NCBI GenBank assembly: GCA_963556195.1
Contig: OY744525.1
Span: 81,264,040-81,328,039 of the forward strand
Direction of reading: 5' to 3'
Length of the DNA stretch: 64,000 nt
From: Sepiola atlantica
Lineage: Eukaryota; Mollusca; Cephalopoda; Sepiida; Sepiolidae
The translations under genes and the position numbers were made by a program. Under the pieces are notes generated by a model that saw only the letters and a program-made list of their open reading frames with translations, was not told the origin of the DNA and made no database searches. Position 1 is the stretch's first letter, and each line of letters begins with the position of its first letter. Below, piece after piece: positions 21,040 to 31,449 of the stretch.

Positions 21040-21154
21040 TTATCTCCCTTGACAAGTGCTTCGTTGCGGCCACTGCTGCTGATGTTATTGCTGCTTGTCT
21101 CTCTTCATCTTGCGCGACCCCCACCGAACAGACACATGCATTAAACGAAAAAAG
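21040..21154 (+). other. Candidate 5' exon ending in a strong donor
   Basis: A CG-containing stretch in a very AT-rich setting ends at AAAAAG|GTAAGT (21154/21155). It could be a non-coding first exon of the zinc-finger gene whose acceptor lies at 31430-31432, about 10 kb downstream. This linkage is inference. Confidence 0.25.
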
Positions 21155-21159
21155 GTAAG

Positions 21160-22680
21160 TGCTTAATGTACACTACTACTACACATTGTGTAGTACACAA
21201 GCCATAGTCTACAAACAAACAATAACAAATTGAGAAAAGACAGAAAAATGATCCGATCGGCTTATAAAGCTACAACTCTCCGCAAAAACAAAAGAGAGCG
21301 AAAGAAAGAGAGCGAACGATTTGTACGGACCATTTTAAGAAATGGACAACGATAATTCCCCGAATTTTTTTCTCTCTCTCTGTCTATTTTTTATTCTTTT
21401 CTTTATTTAGGTTTTTTTTCAAACTCAACAAAACAAAGCCTCACCCCTCCAAAAAAATGAACCTTTTTTTAAAAATTGTTTTACTTATATAATTACGTGT
21501 TTTGCGCAAAATTTAATTTTAGACAGTTGCGCGTTTTAATTGTCGTCATCATCATTAAATCTTAAAGATATTTTAAATTCTAACTTTAGCCCCCTCCCTT
21601 CCTCAACACACTCGCAACTTACGTACGATTTAATTAAAAAAAAAATTATATTTTAATTTAATTTTTACATATATTAAATGTAAAAATAATAAATGTACAT
21701 ATTTTAACTATATTTAAATTTACATTTATAAGAAAAATGTTTCTTATGTTTTTATTTACTTTTTGACGAAAAATGTCAAACTCAAAAGTCTCTCAAATTA
21801 AGCTTTTAATTTTAAAAATGTCATTGCATGTGCAAGTTTTATTTTATAAAAAAAGTTACTTATGTTTTATTTATACATATGTATGTTGTATACATATTAA
21901 CTCACATAATAAACAAAAACATAATATGCATATAAATAAATATATGTATATTTATTTATATGCATATTATAAACAAATGAAATAAACAAATACACATTGA
22001 ACATGTTAAATAAATATACATATAAAATGCAGTCATATATACAGATACTAAATAAATATACATATTAAACGCTAAACAGTAAACATCTATTAAATAAACA
22101 TTATTTTTCTATCTTCCCCTTCCCCAATATATGTTTACGATTTCATTTTCAATTTTTAATTCTTTTTACATTATTTAAATTCTATAATAAAAATGATTTT
22201 TTCTCCTTTTAAAAGTAATTAAATTTAAAAAAAAACAACATAATATTAGAATTATTGTGAAAAGAAGAAAAGATGTTTGGTTTTGCTAAGAATTTTCTAA
22301 TTTGACAAAAATATTAAAAAATCCTTGATTTTCTACCTCCACCCCGCCCACCTCCACAAAAAAACAACAAAAAAATTTTTTTTTAAACACTTCTTTTTCG
22401 TTATTTCTTTTAAGCAATCGCTAAACAATTTAAAAATTAATATGAACGTAGGTAAAAAAAATTTAATTAAAGACTAAAAAAAATGAAAAAATAAAATCGT
22501 AGCAGAGACGACTTAATTTTTCTTCTTTCATTCTTCATTGCAATTTTTAAAAAAAGTATTTTTTCGCTAGTCTTTCTTATTTTTCATAAAAATCAAATTG
22601 ATTAAGTAAATAAATTAAATTAAATATTTTCAATAAAAAAAATAAATCGTTTTTATTTTTTTCTCGGTTGCCACAATAAT
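21160..22680. other. No gene seen; strongly AT-rich
   Basis: Long A/T runs and TACATAT-type sequence. The 70-codon frame at 21773-21985 has simple composition and no domain. If the 5' exon above is real, this is intronic. Confidence 0.35.
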
Positions 22681-22686
22681 AAACAA

Positions 22687-22808
22687 ACCCGGCTGTAATC
22701 ACGTTGATACACCGGTTGGTTCTCGTTAGATCACCGAAGTTAAGCGACGTTGAGCCTGGTCAGTACTAAATGGGTGACCATTTAGAATTATCCGATGTTG
22801 TATGTGGA
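22687..22808 (+). pseudogene. 5S rRNA-like sequence, near full length
   Basis: The order of 5S rRNA landmarks is kept: CACGTTGATACACCGGTT, GATCACCGAAGTTAAGC, GACGTTGAGCCTGGTCAGTA, GGGTGACCA, and TCCGATGTTGTATG. The internal promoter boxes are largely preserved. Substitutions at the ends and a solitary location argue for a pseudogene or a 5S-derived SINE head. Confidence 0.65.
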
Positions 22809-22994
22809 AGGACGTCGACGATCGACCCTCTGCAAAAAAAAAAAAAAACAAACAAACGTCGTCAAATCAATTGCGGAGGGACAATCGCAAATAAAGGTTA
22901 TCCGCTATTAAATGTCCATATTTCTCTCTGTGAGGAAATATGAGGTTTTAAAGCACAACGTAGATGTAAAGTTAGAAGTGAAATGGTCGATCAT

Positions 22995-23608
22995 AGTCGA
23001 TGTCGGCAGCACTTTTACCCCCAGCCCAGGCCGCCCAACGCCGTCCACCGCCGCCCAGCTCCCGGCGCCAGCATTTTGGCTCACGTGACTCAATCGTAGT
23101 CACTTATGAACAGAATAGTCTTCCGTATTAACAATTAGCATGTATCCCACCCCCAATACATTTTTTTGTTTATTAATTATTTACCTTACGAAATAGAATG
23201 AAGATTGATGGATTTTTGCCAACCGCCGCCCAGCCCCCGGTGCCAGCATTTTGGCTCATGTGACTCAATCGTAGTCACTTATGAACAGAATAGTCTTCCG
23301 TATTAACAATTAGCATGTATCCCACCCCCAATACATTATTTTTGTTTATTAATTATTTACCTTACGAAATAGAATGAAGATTGATGGATTTTTGCCCACC
23401 GCCGCCCAGCCCAGCAATCTTCTATTTCGTAAGGTAAATAATTAATAAACAAAAAAAATGTATTGGGGGTGAGATACATGCTAATTATTAATACGGAAAA
23501 CTATTCTGTTCATAATTGACTACGATTGAGTCACGTGAGCCAAAATGCTGGCGCCGGGGGCTGGGCGGCGGTGGACGGCCTGGGCTGGGGGTAAAAGTGC
23601 CACCCGTC
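22995..23608. repeat. GC-rich fold-back with a duplicated arm
   Basis: A unit of about 190 bp occurs at about 23040-23217 and again at 23222-23413, then inverted at about 23415-23608. It contains GCCAGCATTTTGGCTCACGT, GACTCAATCGTAGTCA, CATGTATCCCACCCCCAATA, and TTATTTACCTTACGAAATAG. The outer ends carry CCCAGCCCAGGCCGCCCA and its inverse. A large cruciform or hairpin transcript is possible. Frames through it are byproducts. Confidence 0.75.
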
Positions 23609-23679
23609 GAGGGCGACACGAAGCCTTCCTTTTCATTACACAGAGATGTAGGGAGTTTCGTGACTCTTTTCCCAGGATT

Positions 23680-23818
23680 ACTCCACTTACCCTTGATCCT
23701 CACCTTATAATGCTGAGCGTTTAGCAAGGGGGTATCAACTACTATTTTATTTAGTCTTTGGTATGACTCTGCTCATTAGCGAACACCCTAACCATTATAC
23801 CAAATGGACCGTATATGT
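23680..23818 (-). mobile_element. tRNA-like SINE remnant
   Basis: The minus strand has TTTGGTATAATGGTTAGGGT then GTTCGCTAATGAGC, resembling a tRNA A-box region. The B box is not intact. A functional tRNA is unlikely. Confidence 0.3.
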
Positions 23819-23849
23819 AAAGAAGAAGTATCCATATATTTAGCTACTT

Positions 23850-23888
23850 GCCCCCCCCCCCACACACACACACACACACACGCGCGCG
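23850..23888. repeat. Poly-C, (CA)n and (CG)n microsatellite
   Basis: A run of C, then CA repeats, then a short CG run, at the border of a U2-SINE. Confidence 0.9.
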
Positions 23889-24058
23889 ATTTAGACACAA
23901 GGTAAGTATTTAATGTGGGGGAGGAGGTACTCAATTCCACTAAAAAAGGGGCACTCTACATGCGACAGAATTTTTTTTATTTTAAATTACCTCAGCCAAG
24001 AATGGTCTCTCCTCTTTCGATCAAGAACAGAACAGATACTATATTCTGATCCTACCGG
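23885..24058 (-). mobile_element. U2-headed SINE, short subfamily
   Basis: Plus-strand landmarks are reversed: TTAGACACAAGGTAAG, AAAAAAGGGGCACTCT, TTTAAATTACCTCAG, and the head GAACAGATACTATATTCTGA near 24030-24050. Confidence 0.55.
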
Positions 24059-24154
24059 TCTGTCTCCGAACGAGGGCAAGGCCAATATCAGTTTAACGCT
24101 AGAGAGGAAGCCAGTACTTTGTGACGATCAGAGCCGTAGCCACTATTTACCTGT

Positions 24155-24330
24155 TTCCTAGTGTAGCAAGGTTAGACGTGAAGTCAGTTTAACTTGGGGA
24201 GAGGGAGAAACCAGCTCCCTTGAAGTGTACAAAAATAGCCGAGTACAGACCCGTTAGCATTCCCTGGCAATAACCCCTTCTGAAGGAGGAGGCAATGCCT
24301 GGGAGGATGCACCTCCTTTTCCACAGATAC
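24155..24330 (-). mobile_element. U2-SINE long-subfamily fragment
   Basis: Carries GTTAGACGTGAAGTCAG, GCATTCCCTGG, AACCCCTTCTGAAGG and AATGCCTGGGAGGATGCACC in the order expected for the reverse orientation. The head is missing. Confidence 0.45.
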
Positions 24331-24559
24331 ATCGACAACGTTATATGAAAAAAAAAAAAGTAAAATATGGCAGTTCCAAATAAAATAACAGGAAAACTAT
24401 TTGATATACTCACCTATCAGGCAAAACTCTTTGTATACAACAAAAATTACAGAAAATTATCGAGTAGGATTTTTATAAAAAATAAAACCAACCCCGAAGC
24501 ACTTATGCATAGCGTCTTCATAATAGAAGAAGGGAGATAATCTTCTACGACGCACTGGC

Positions 24560-24835
24560 TTAAATATGCATAATGGTGTCGCTTCAACATATACTCGAAA
24601 ATAAAATGAAAAAAAAAGAGATTAATGTGGTTTCTCGGCTACCAGACTCCAGCTATGTAAAGAAATAATTTCAAGAATATTTCATTCAAGAAAGATCAAA
24701 AGTACGGCCACCAAAGACAAGCTGACAAGATAAGAGACTGGTATGCCGTTCTTGACAGCTGAAAGTAGAATTTTGTTTTCAAGCATGTGACGAAGCTCTC
24801 TGGAGTATGCAAATAAGTCAAAAGTCAGTCAGTCA
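24560..24835 (+). mobile_element. LINE C-terminal fragment
   Basis: Similar to 25160-25490: both contain TATTTCATTC/TATTTAATTC then CAGAAAGATCAA or close, GGCCACCAAAGACAAGCTGA-like sequence, TTGACAGCTGAAAG and ATTTTGTTTTCAAGCATGTG, and both end GGAGTATGCAAATAAGT. Confidence 0.45.
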
Positions 24836-25159
24836 AGTATATCTTATAGTTTTTATTGTTATTCCAATTACTTTTGGCCCCCATAACAGGTTAGGAGAGC
24901 ACTTAAAGATTTGGGACCTCTTCCATTGTCTACCCAGAAAATGTTATACATATGATTTAAATTTCATAAACATAGGATGTTTTAAGAGGGTTATGCCCTC
25001 AGAACTCCTTTAGGATGCACTGAGAGATTCGGGGGACACTTCCATTGTCTTCCCCTGTAAATTTTACATAAGAATACACTTTTAGTTGTTTTTTTGAGAT
25101 TCTCTAACCTTTTTTTCTATAGGGAACACACAAACATAACATACACACAGACACTGAGT

Positions 25160-25490
25160 TTTCTATATATAGAAGATTTAACTTTTCAAGATAGACCAAG
25201 AAATACAGATATCAGAAAGAGGCTTAATATTAGCAGATCCATCAGCAACGAAACAAAAAAAGATTAACGTGGTTTGGACACGTTTACCAACTACCAAACT
25301 CTAAATCATATCAAGAATATTTAATTCCAGAAAGATCAATTGGATGGCCACTAAAGAGATGGACCGAACAGATAAGGGTTGAGACATGCATCCCGCTCCT
25401 GACAGCTGAAAGACTGGCCCAAAGCTGCGATAAGTGGGGGAATTTTGTTTTCAAGCATGTGTTGAATCTCTGGAGTATGCAAATAAGTAC
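25160..25490 (+). pseudogene. LINE ORF2 C-terminal fragment
   Basis: The frame reads RNTDIRKRLNISRSI, then LTWFGHVYQLP, then RWTEQIRVETCIPLLTAERL. This is the usual region after the reverse transcriptase in CR1/jockey-like LINEs (W-F-G-H motif followed by GRP-x-x-R-W). No start, no catalytic domain. Confidence 0.55.
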
Positions 25491-25794
25491 AGGTGCACTT
25501 CCTAGGACCGAGCCGGATCATAACTCATTCCGACAAAGAAGGAGACGATGGTTGAGGACAGCCCCTAGGTAATCAGGATGATGATAAGGCGAGCCTCGAC
25601 TGCTACAACAACTGGACCAACCATTTTGCCATTCATGAGAATAACCCCCGATCCCCTTTGCTCTCCTTCACATATCGAGTTCAAAATTGACTTTGTTTCT
25701 TCCCCCATTTGGTCTCTTTTTTGTGTATATAATTGATGTATAGCCTAGAAGGATCGATCTCCTCCTGGAGCTGTGTCTAAATTTTTAATTACGG

Positions 25795-26390
25795 GCCAAT
25801 GCAACCTCTGGCCCGCGAAGGCTTAGCGTCCGGCCCGCCACCCTGTTATGATTTATTATTGCAATCCAGTCCGCGGACCTCCCAGTAAAACTCATATTAT
25901 TTTGTGACATAGATGTAAAAGTAGATTTCGATTAAGATTTACAGTGGGATGAAAATGTATAAATATCAGCGATGCATGTATATTTCATTTTTCTTTAACT
26001 ATTAATTTCAAATCCTTGGCCTGAGATAAAAATAAAAAAAGAGAAAGAGAGAGGCAAATAGGAAACGAGAGACGAGGAAAGGGCATGAAACAGAGAACTT
26101 ATGTGAGGTGTGTCAAAACGAATGCTGGATCAACTTGCTACTTCTCCCATCATTATTTTTTATGATTCCAAAATGGCTCTTCATCGGCGTCTTTTATAAC
26201 ATTACATACAGAAGTCTCCTGAGAAAAAATATCAGATTTGTAGTGTTCAATGCAATTTTTCTACAATTTATTCATGTAAATAAAATATAGTAATTCTGAG
26301 ATTTCGTTTTTCACTCCGGCCCACGATCTTCCAAAAGTCTCATCTGGCCCTCACTCTGAAAAGGTTGCCCGTCCCTGCTATAGATGGTAA
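25795..26390. mobile_element. hAT-like non-autonomous element, probable
   Basis: The right end read on the minus strand is TATAGCAGGGACGGGCAACC followed by TTTTCAGAGTGAGGGCCAGA, a terminus typical of hAT elements. The left side has GGCCAATGCAACCTCTGGCC and GGCCCGCCACCCTG. The inside includes the dispersed repeat related to 14940-15035. No transposase is seen. Confidence 0.4.
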
Positions 26391-26400
26391 AAAACTAGAT

Positions 26401-26836
26401 GCAAGTCCATAATTCCATCGCCATGGGAAAAAAAATGAAGAAAATTTTTTATGATGTACGTACCTGTGACGGAAAGAAAATACTGTACACCAAAAATCAC
26501 GTAAATTGATCAAGTAGTTTTTTTTATAAACAAAATCATTTTTAAGCGATTAATGAGAATTTGTACGCATTACGATTATGTACAAGTCTGATTCTAAACT
26601 CTATTTCTTAAGAGTTCATAAAACTTTGAATTTTTGGAGTTATCTCCCTTAGTTTTCTAACATGCCATCGATAGATCAACGATCCTCGTTTAACCATAAA
26701 ATTTTCTTTTCTTTTGTAAAACCTACTTGATCAATTTACATGATTTTTGATGTAAGATATTTCCTTCCTGTCATGGGTACGTATATCAAAGATTTCTTAA
26801 TTTCTTTTTTTCATGGCAGTAGAGTTATTGACTTGC
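26401..26836. mobile_element. MITE-like element with about 120-bp inverted ends
   Basis: The left end starts GCAAGTCCATAATTCCATCG and the right end finishes CAGTAGAGTTATTGACTTGC. AAATTGATCAAGTAG on the left pairs with CTACTTGATCAATTT on the right. No clear target duplication and no coding sequence. Confidence 0.55.
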
Positions 26837-26974
26837 CCCAAAGGCTATAATGAACTAAAAACAAATTTTAAAACTACAATTATTTAATGAAAGTAAAAAA
26901 AAAAAGAAGCTTTTTTTTCCCTCTTTTATAGAGGAAAATCCAAACATTTTTTGTACAGAGATCTAAAAGCGATA

Positions 26975-27310
26975 AAATGTGTATTATTTATATAATTCGG
27001 GTGACTATTCTTATTTTCCTTGTTATATTCACAATGTTTTAGCCGATGTAATCCGAGACTTTCTACAGGCACATCTTTACAAACTTGGGAACGTAAATAG
27101 TCAAACTTGGGGATCTTTACATCGAACCGGAAAACCTATAAGGAATTCTGAACTGAACTCTTTATTTAATCCACAGAGGTGGATTGTTCTCATTCCATCA
27201 ACCATGTCTGGGTAGAAGTGTTTAATATTGAATACTTTATTATCTCATGTAGTAAGGATTGAATCTTCAACCCCAGAAGACTGTCACTTAGAACTGATTG
27301 TTGACTAGCA
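26975..27310 (-). mobile_element. tRNA-headed SINE with degraded hammerhead-like core
   Basis: On the minus strand it shows the B-box-like GGTTGAAGATTCAATCC, GACATGGTTGATGGAATGAG, a TTCAGAATTCC block and the hammerhead region at about 27028-27075. In that region the core reads CTGTAGA and AAAAC instead of CTGANGA and GAAAC. It is a decayed relative of 12075-12450 and 35145-35560. Confidence 0.5.
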
Positions 27311-28100
27311 CTTTTAGGTCATATTAATATAACATTTACTTTCTTGAAATAACATTTCTAATCATCCAACCAATTATTTTATTTGTCTTTGGGACAATAG
27401 AGATGATGTACATTACAAAACTCTTCGGCGTTTGCTGTTTTGTCTGGTTGGTGTGTTGTGCCTCATGTCTTGATCTCGTCAATATGATACAAAAAAAAAA
27501 ACAAGTATGCACACTTTTCTGGCTTTAGACCATAAAATGAAAAATTAAAGTCTGACTTTTTATTTTGATTTTACTCTTTGTAATATATACTACAAGTTCT
27601 TTAATTATAAGTGATTCTTTCAGGTACTTTGTAAAAAAAAAAAAAAAATTAACAATTATAACTTTTAGATGTTCTTTTATTGCCCTCCTCCTTTAATTCT
27701 CATCGCTCCCCTCCTACTGCCTTTTTTTTCACTGCCTCCTGCATCCTTGAAACTACCTCACAAGAGTGGGTGGTTATCACCTATATAGTGAATACCTGTT
27801 TTAATCTAGATTATTTTCTTTTTCAGAATATCCAACAGGCAACAATACCAATCATAAAAATACAACAAAGACCTTTTTATATGATAACGACCATGAAACA
27901 AGAGAAATATCATCAACAGACAATCTTCCACTAGCCTCGTACCAGAATCTGTGTCTGCAATCTGAGGCTTAATATGTGAAAACCACGCCAATAGACCCTG
28001 CGTGCACCACACACCCAGACGAACAGAATGCACTCTTCTTTTAGCAATAACCTTCACCTCTCTCTCACACACCTCATTCGTAAAAAAAACAGCTGTTTCA
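27311..28100. other. No gene seen
   Basis: AT-rich with A-runs. A plus-strand frame at 27680-27934 and an overlapping minus-strand frame show no domain and are not called. Confidence 0.3.
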
Positions 28101-28125
28101 AATTTAAGTGTGACAGACCATAAAA

Positions 28126-28506
28126 ATTCTATTTCAAACTTGACAAATCTGACGAAAACACTATTTTAATCTCAGGCTTGATAAACCAACGAAAATACTA
28201 TTTCAATCTTAGGCTTGATAAACCCACGAAAATAATATTTCAATCTTTGGCTTGCTAGACCCACGAAAATACTATTTTAATCTTTGGCTTGCTAGATCCA
28301 CAAAAATACTATTTCAATCTTAGGCTTGATAGACCTATGAAAATACTATTCCAATCTTAGGCTTGATAGACCCACAAAAATACTATTTCAATCTTAGGCT
28401 TGATAGACCCACAAAAATACTATTTCAATCTTAGGCTTGATAGACCCACGAAAATACTATTTCAATCTTAGGCTTGATAGACCCACGAAAATACTATTTC
28501 AAATTT
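28126..28506. repeat. 37-bp tandem array, about 10 copies
   Basis: The unit begins ACTATTTCAATCTTAGGCTT and ends GATAGACCCACGAAAAT. Copies on the left are diverged and those on the right are nearly identical, so the array appears to grow or homogenise at its right side. Confidence 0.85.
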
Positions 28507-28699
28507 AATCATTTTTCATTGAATTCTTACTGATAATGATCATTGGCTTTCTCTGGAATTTGAATGTTAATAAGCCTTCTCAAGATTCTAGTTCTCTCCA
28601 TCCCATTTCAGTGGATGGTGCTCTTCTTCAGTATTTTCATCCTCCTAGAGCCTTCATGATTTTTATTATTACAGAAAGAAAAATTAAATAAAAATCTGT

Positions 28700-28967
28700 C
28701 ATGTGAATTTGCATAGTTTTGTTGGAAAAAAATAACAAAGCTGACATTGCAGAGTTTTGTGTTTTCGTCTCCGTCTCCCTATATCTTTCATCTTTGTTTC
28801 CCTTCTCCTTAGCCTACATCTTTCTACTCCTTTTTCTGAGCTCCTCTGTCCGAGTTGAAAGGTCGATACAGCTGGTGCCTATCTCAGATTTTGATAGCAC
28901 TAAGTAGACGGGTGATATGCACCAGCCTCGTGAAAGGATGCTAGTCTGTCACAAGATTTTGGGCTGA
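28700..28967 (-). mobile_element. Sequence downstream of a 5S-like head
   Basis: On the minus strand this follows the 5S-like block directly and contains GACAGACTAGCATCC and GATAGGCACCAGCTG. It may be the body of a 5S-headed SINE. The ORF at 28719-28907 on the plus strand crosses it and is not credible. Confidence 0.3.
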
Positions 28968-29091
28968 TTGCTTACAGCACCTGGTATTCCTAACCGGTCA
29001 CCCATTTAAATACTGACCAGGCTCAATGTTGGTTAACTTTGGTGATCTGAGGAGAACCAATCAGTTTTTCAAATTGATCTGGCCATAACAT
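28968..29091 (-). pseudogene. 5S rRNA-like sequence, near full length
   Basis: The minus strand shows GATCACCAAAGTTAACC, then GAGCCTGGTCAGTATT, ATGGGTGACCGG, GGAATACCAGGTGCTGTAAG. The last part is closer to canonical 5S than the copy at 22687, while the 5' third is weak. Confidence 0.6.
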
Positions 29092-29449
29092 TAGTAAGTT
29101 ATATATTGTTATCATGGAGTCGCCTCTTTTTGTCTTGAGATAAAATTGATACCTCCTGAAAAGGTGTTTGCACAATAAGTAGTTTACGGTGAAGCAACGG
29201 TTGAGAAATCTACAACCACACTTCTCTTTGTCCGGCACGTTGGGAGGGAGATATCCAAAACGACCAGAAACAGTGATGGGATAAGCGGAGACTGACGGGT
29301 GTTATTTTTGAGTTTTCCTTGCTCTTAGACTAGTTGCCATACAAGGCTTTAGAGTCTCGCTTACCTTGCTACTTCAGCTATAGATTGACAGAGGAGGAAT
29401 GGATTCATACCTTCCCCAAGGGTATTACAGAAAGTGACTTGACAGTTTA

Positions 29450-29545
29450 ACTTCTTAACACTTGGTATGTTCCCAAATCTAAATACTGACCAGGCCGAAC
29501 GTTGCTTAACTCTGGTGACCCAATGTGACGTAGCCATAAGATAGA
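29450..29545 (-). pseudogene. 5S rRNA-like sequence, degraded
   Basis: The minus strand shows GGTCACCAGAGTTAAGCAAC, then GTTCGGCCTGGTCAGTATT, after which the 3' third decays. Same orientation as, and about 400 bp from, the copy at 28968-29091. Confidence 0.5.
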
Positions 29546-31429
29546 CTAGAAGTCGAGTAAACTATGATTGCTAGTAAGATTTAGGAATAAAATTAGTCGC
29601 TTGGAAAACTTCCCAAATTATTATTTTCTTTTTAGATATGATTTTAAAACTTAAATTTATTCATTACATTTTTATTTCTAATTAACTATTTTAAATAAAT
29701 AAATTATTAATTAATCAATTTTTATTTTTCAAATTGAAAAAAATCATGCTTATTCATATTTACACACAATATCTGATCAGATATTTTATTAATAGAGAAG
29801 AAATTAATTGATTTTTCTGTTTATAATTAAAAATCATGTTTATTCGCACACACATGATATTTGGTCAGCTAATTATATGAATAGAGATAGTACATCTTCA
29901 ATCATGAATAATTTTAAAATAAAACAATCAATTGAAAGTAAAATAAAAAAGATTGAATTTTACTTCTACTTATAAATCTTAATAGAGATTTTGTCTGTCC
30001 GTCCATCAGTCACAATTTTTTTAAACATAATAAATACATTACCGAATTTGTCTCATTTCGAAATATCAGATATCTTAACTACTTTGAAATATATGGAATA
30101 TTGTATTAATAGTAAATAATAAATTCTCAACATATAAAGCGGATGCCAAAAGTCAGACCCAAGTAGCAATCCGGCTGACATATCAATACTTGAGTCTATT
30201 CTTTTGTTTTTTCCTTACATTATTTTATTAGCACGAATATATTTTATTTTGTGTCAGTTTTTTTTCTGTAAAAAAATTGTTGTAAGACAACTTATAGAGT
30301 GAATACATTTTCCCTTATTCACCGAATATTTTTAAACATTAAAGGGAAGTAATCATGTAATGGGTTATTTCCCTTGACTTCTGAAAAAAAAAAGATATTG
30401 CTATGTTATATCATCTGGAATGGTAAATAAAAGCAAATAAGAAACGCTAACTCGTACTAAAAGATTAAAAGTTATTCCCTTTAGCTGATTTATATTTTTT
30501 AGAGATTTATTTAAGAATGTCTCCATATTAGCAAACTGTCGAACCAGATTAAGTAATTTTTAAAAAGTAAATTGTAGCGAAGTACGTTTGACTGCTAATA
30601 ACATTGTACAACAATAACAAATGAAAATTGGCTAGTCAGAAACAAAGTTTGATTTGTCAACTTTACGGGTCTGACTTTGAAAATCCAACAAGTTAACTTA
30701 ATAACAAGAAAACAAACTTCTGAAAATTGGAACAGAATTAAAGTCAGTAGAATTTGGAAAAATCAAAGTTTGATTTGCCAGCTTAAATGTTATTTAGGTG
30801 CAACTTTTAAAATCCGGCCAACATTATTTTATGTATTAGAAATATCTATTAAAATTCAAATACACTGAGAAATCTGTGATCATTTCAAAATATCAAATAA
30901 ATGCACAAGTGATGAGCATTAAAATGTCTCATTTAATTATGTTCTACACCTACAATAATTTAAATTAAAAAACTTGAAAATTATCAATTTCCTTTTTACT
31001 TAGCTAATCTTCTGATATAGTAAATATAATTTATACTTTTAGCTTTATAGATTTAAAGAACCCAAGGAAATCCCATGGTTTCATTCAAAATGACTACCAA
31101 TGATTATTAAGGATCAGAATTTTAGTTTAAAAAAAATAGAAGTGATGTGTTAGGGAAATAATGATACAAAAGAAAGCAGACATTTCTTTTAGAAAAACTG
31201 ACAAAGAGAAAGGGAGATAGAGGAGACAGACAGACATAGTGGCAGAGAGAGAGACAAAAGACAGGAGATAGACCTTATCTGTCACGCTTATTACATCTAT
31301 AAAAGGTTACCACTATTATTATTATAGATTGTAATGACTTTTGTATTCGGTTGAATTATTTTACTCACAAGCATAAGACAGTTTGACTATTCTTCAATCA
31401 TATTTATTTTTTATCCAACTGTTACACCA
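29546..31429. other. No coding sequence seen; presumed upstream region or intron of the zinc-finger gene
   Basis: Strongly AT-rich with an AG-rich run near 31200-31270. The frame at 30677-30868 has no domain. A poly-pyrimidine stretch leads to the acceptor at 31430-31432, so at least the right side is probably intronic. Confidence 0.35.
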
Positions 31430-31432
31430 CAG
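31395..31432 (+). promoter_or_regulatory. Probable 3' splice site before zinc-finger gene 1
   Basis: A T-rich tract (ATATTTATTTTTTATCC) followed by ACACCACAG ends 17 bases before the ATG. This suggests a 5'-UTR intron and a single coding exon. Gene 2 has a comparable site at 56342-56365. Confidence 0.5.
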
Positions 31433-31449
31433 CTATTTCTCTGTCCATC

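Noticed and set aside
22687..22808. Functional 5S rRNA gene
   Set aside because: Several substitutions in the paired ends, no T-run terminator right after it, and no tandem array.
28126..28506. CRISPR-like array
   Set aside because: The 37-bp units are contiguous with no unique spacers, in a eukaryotic setting.
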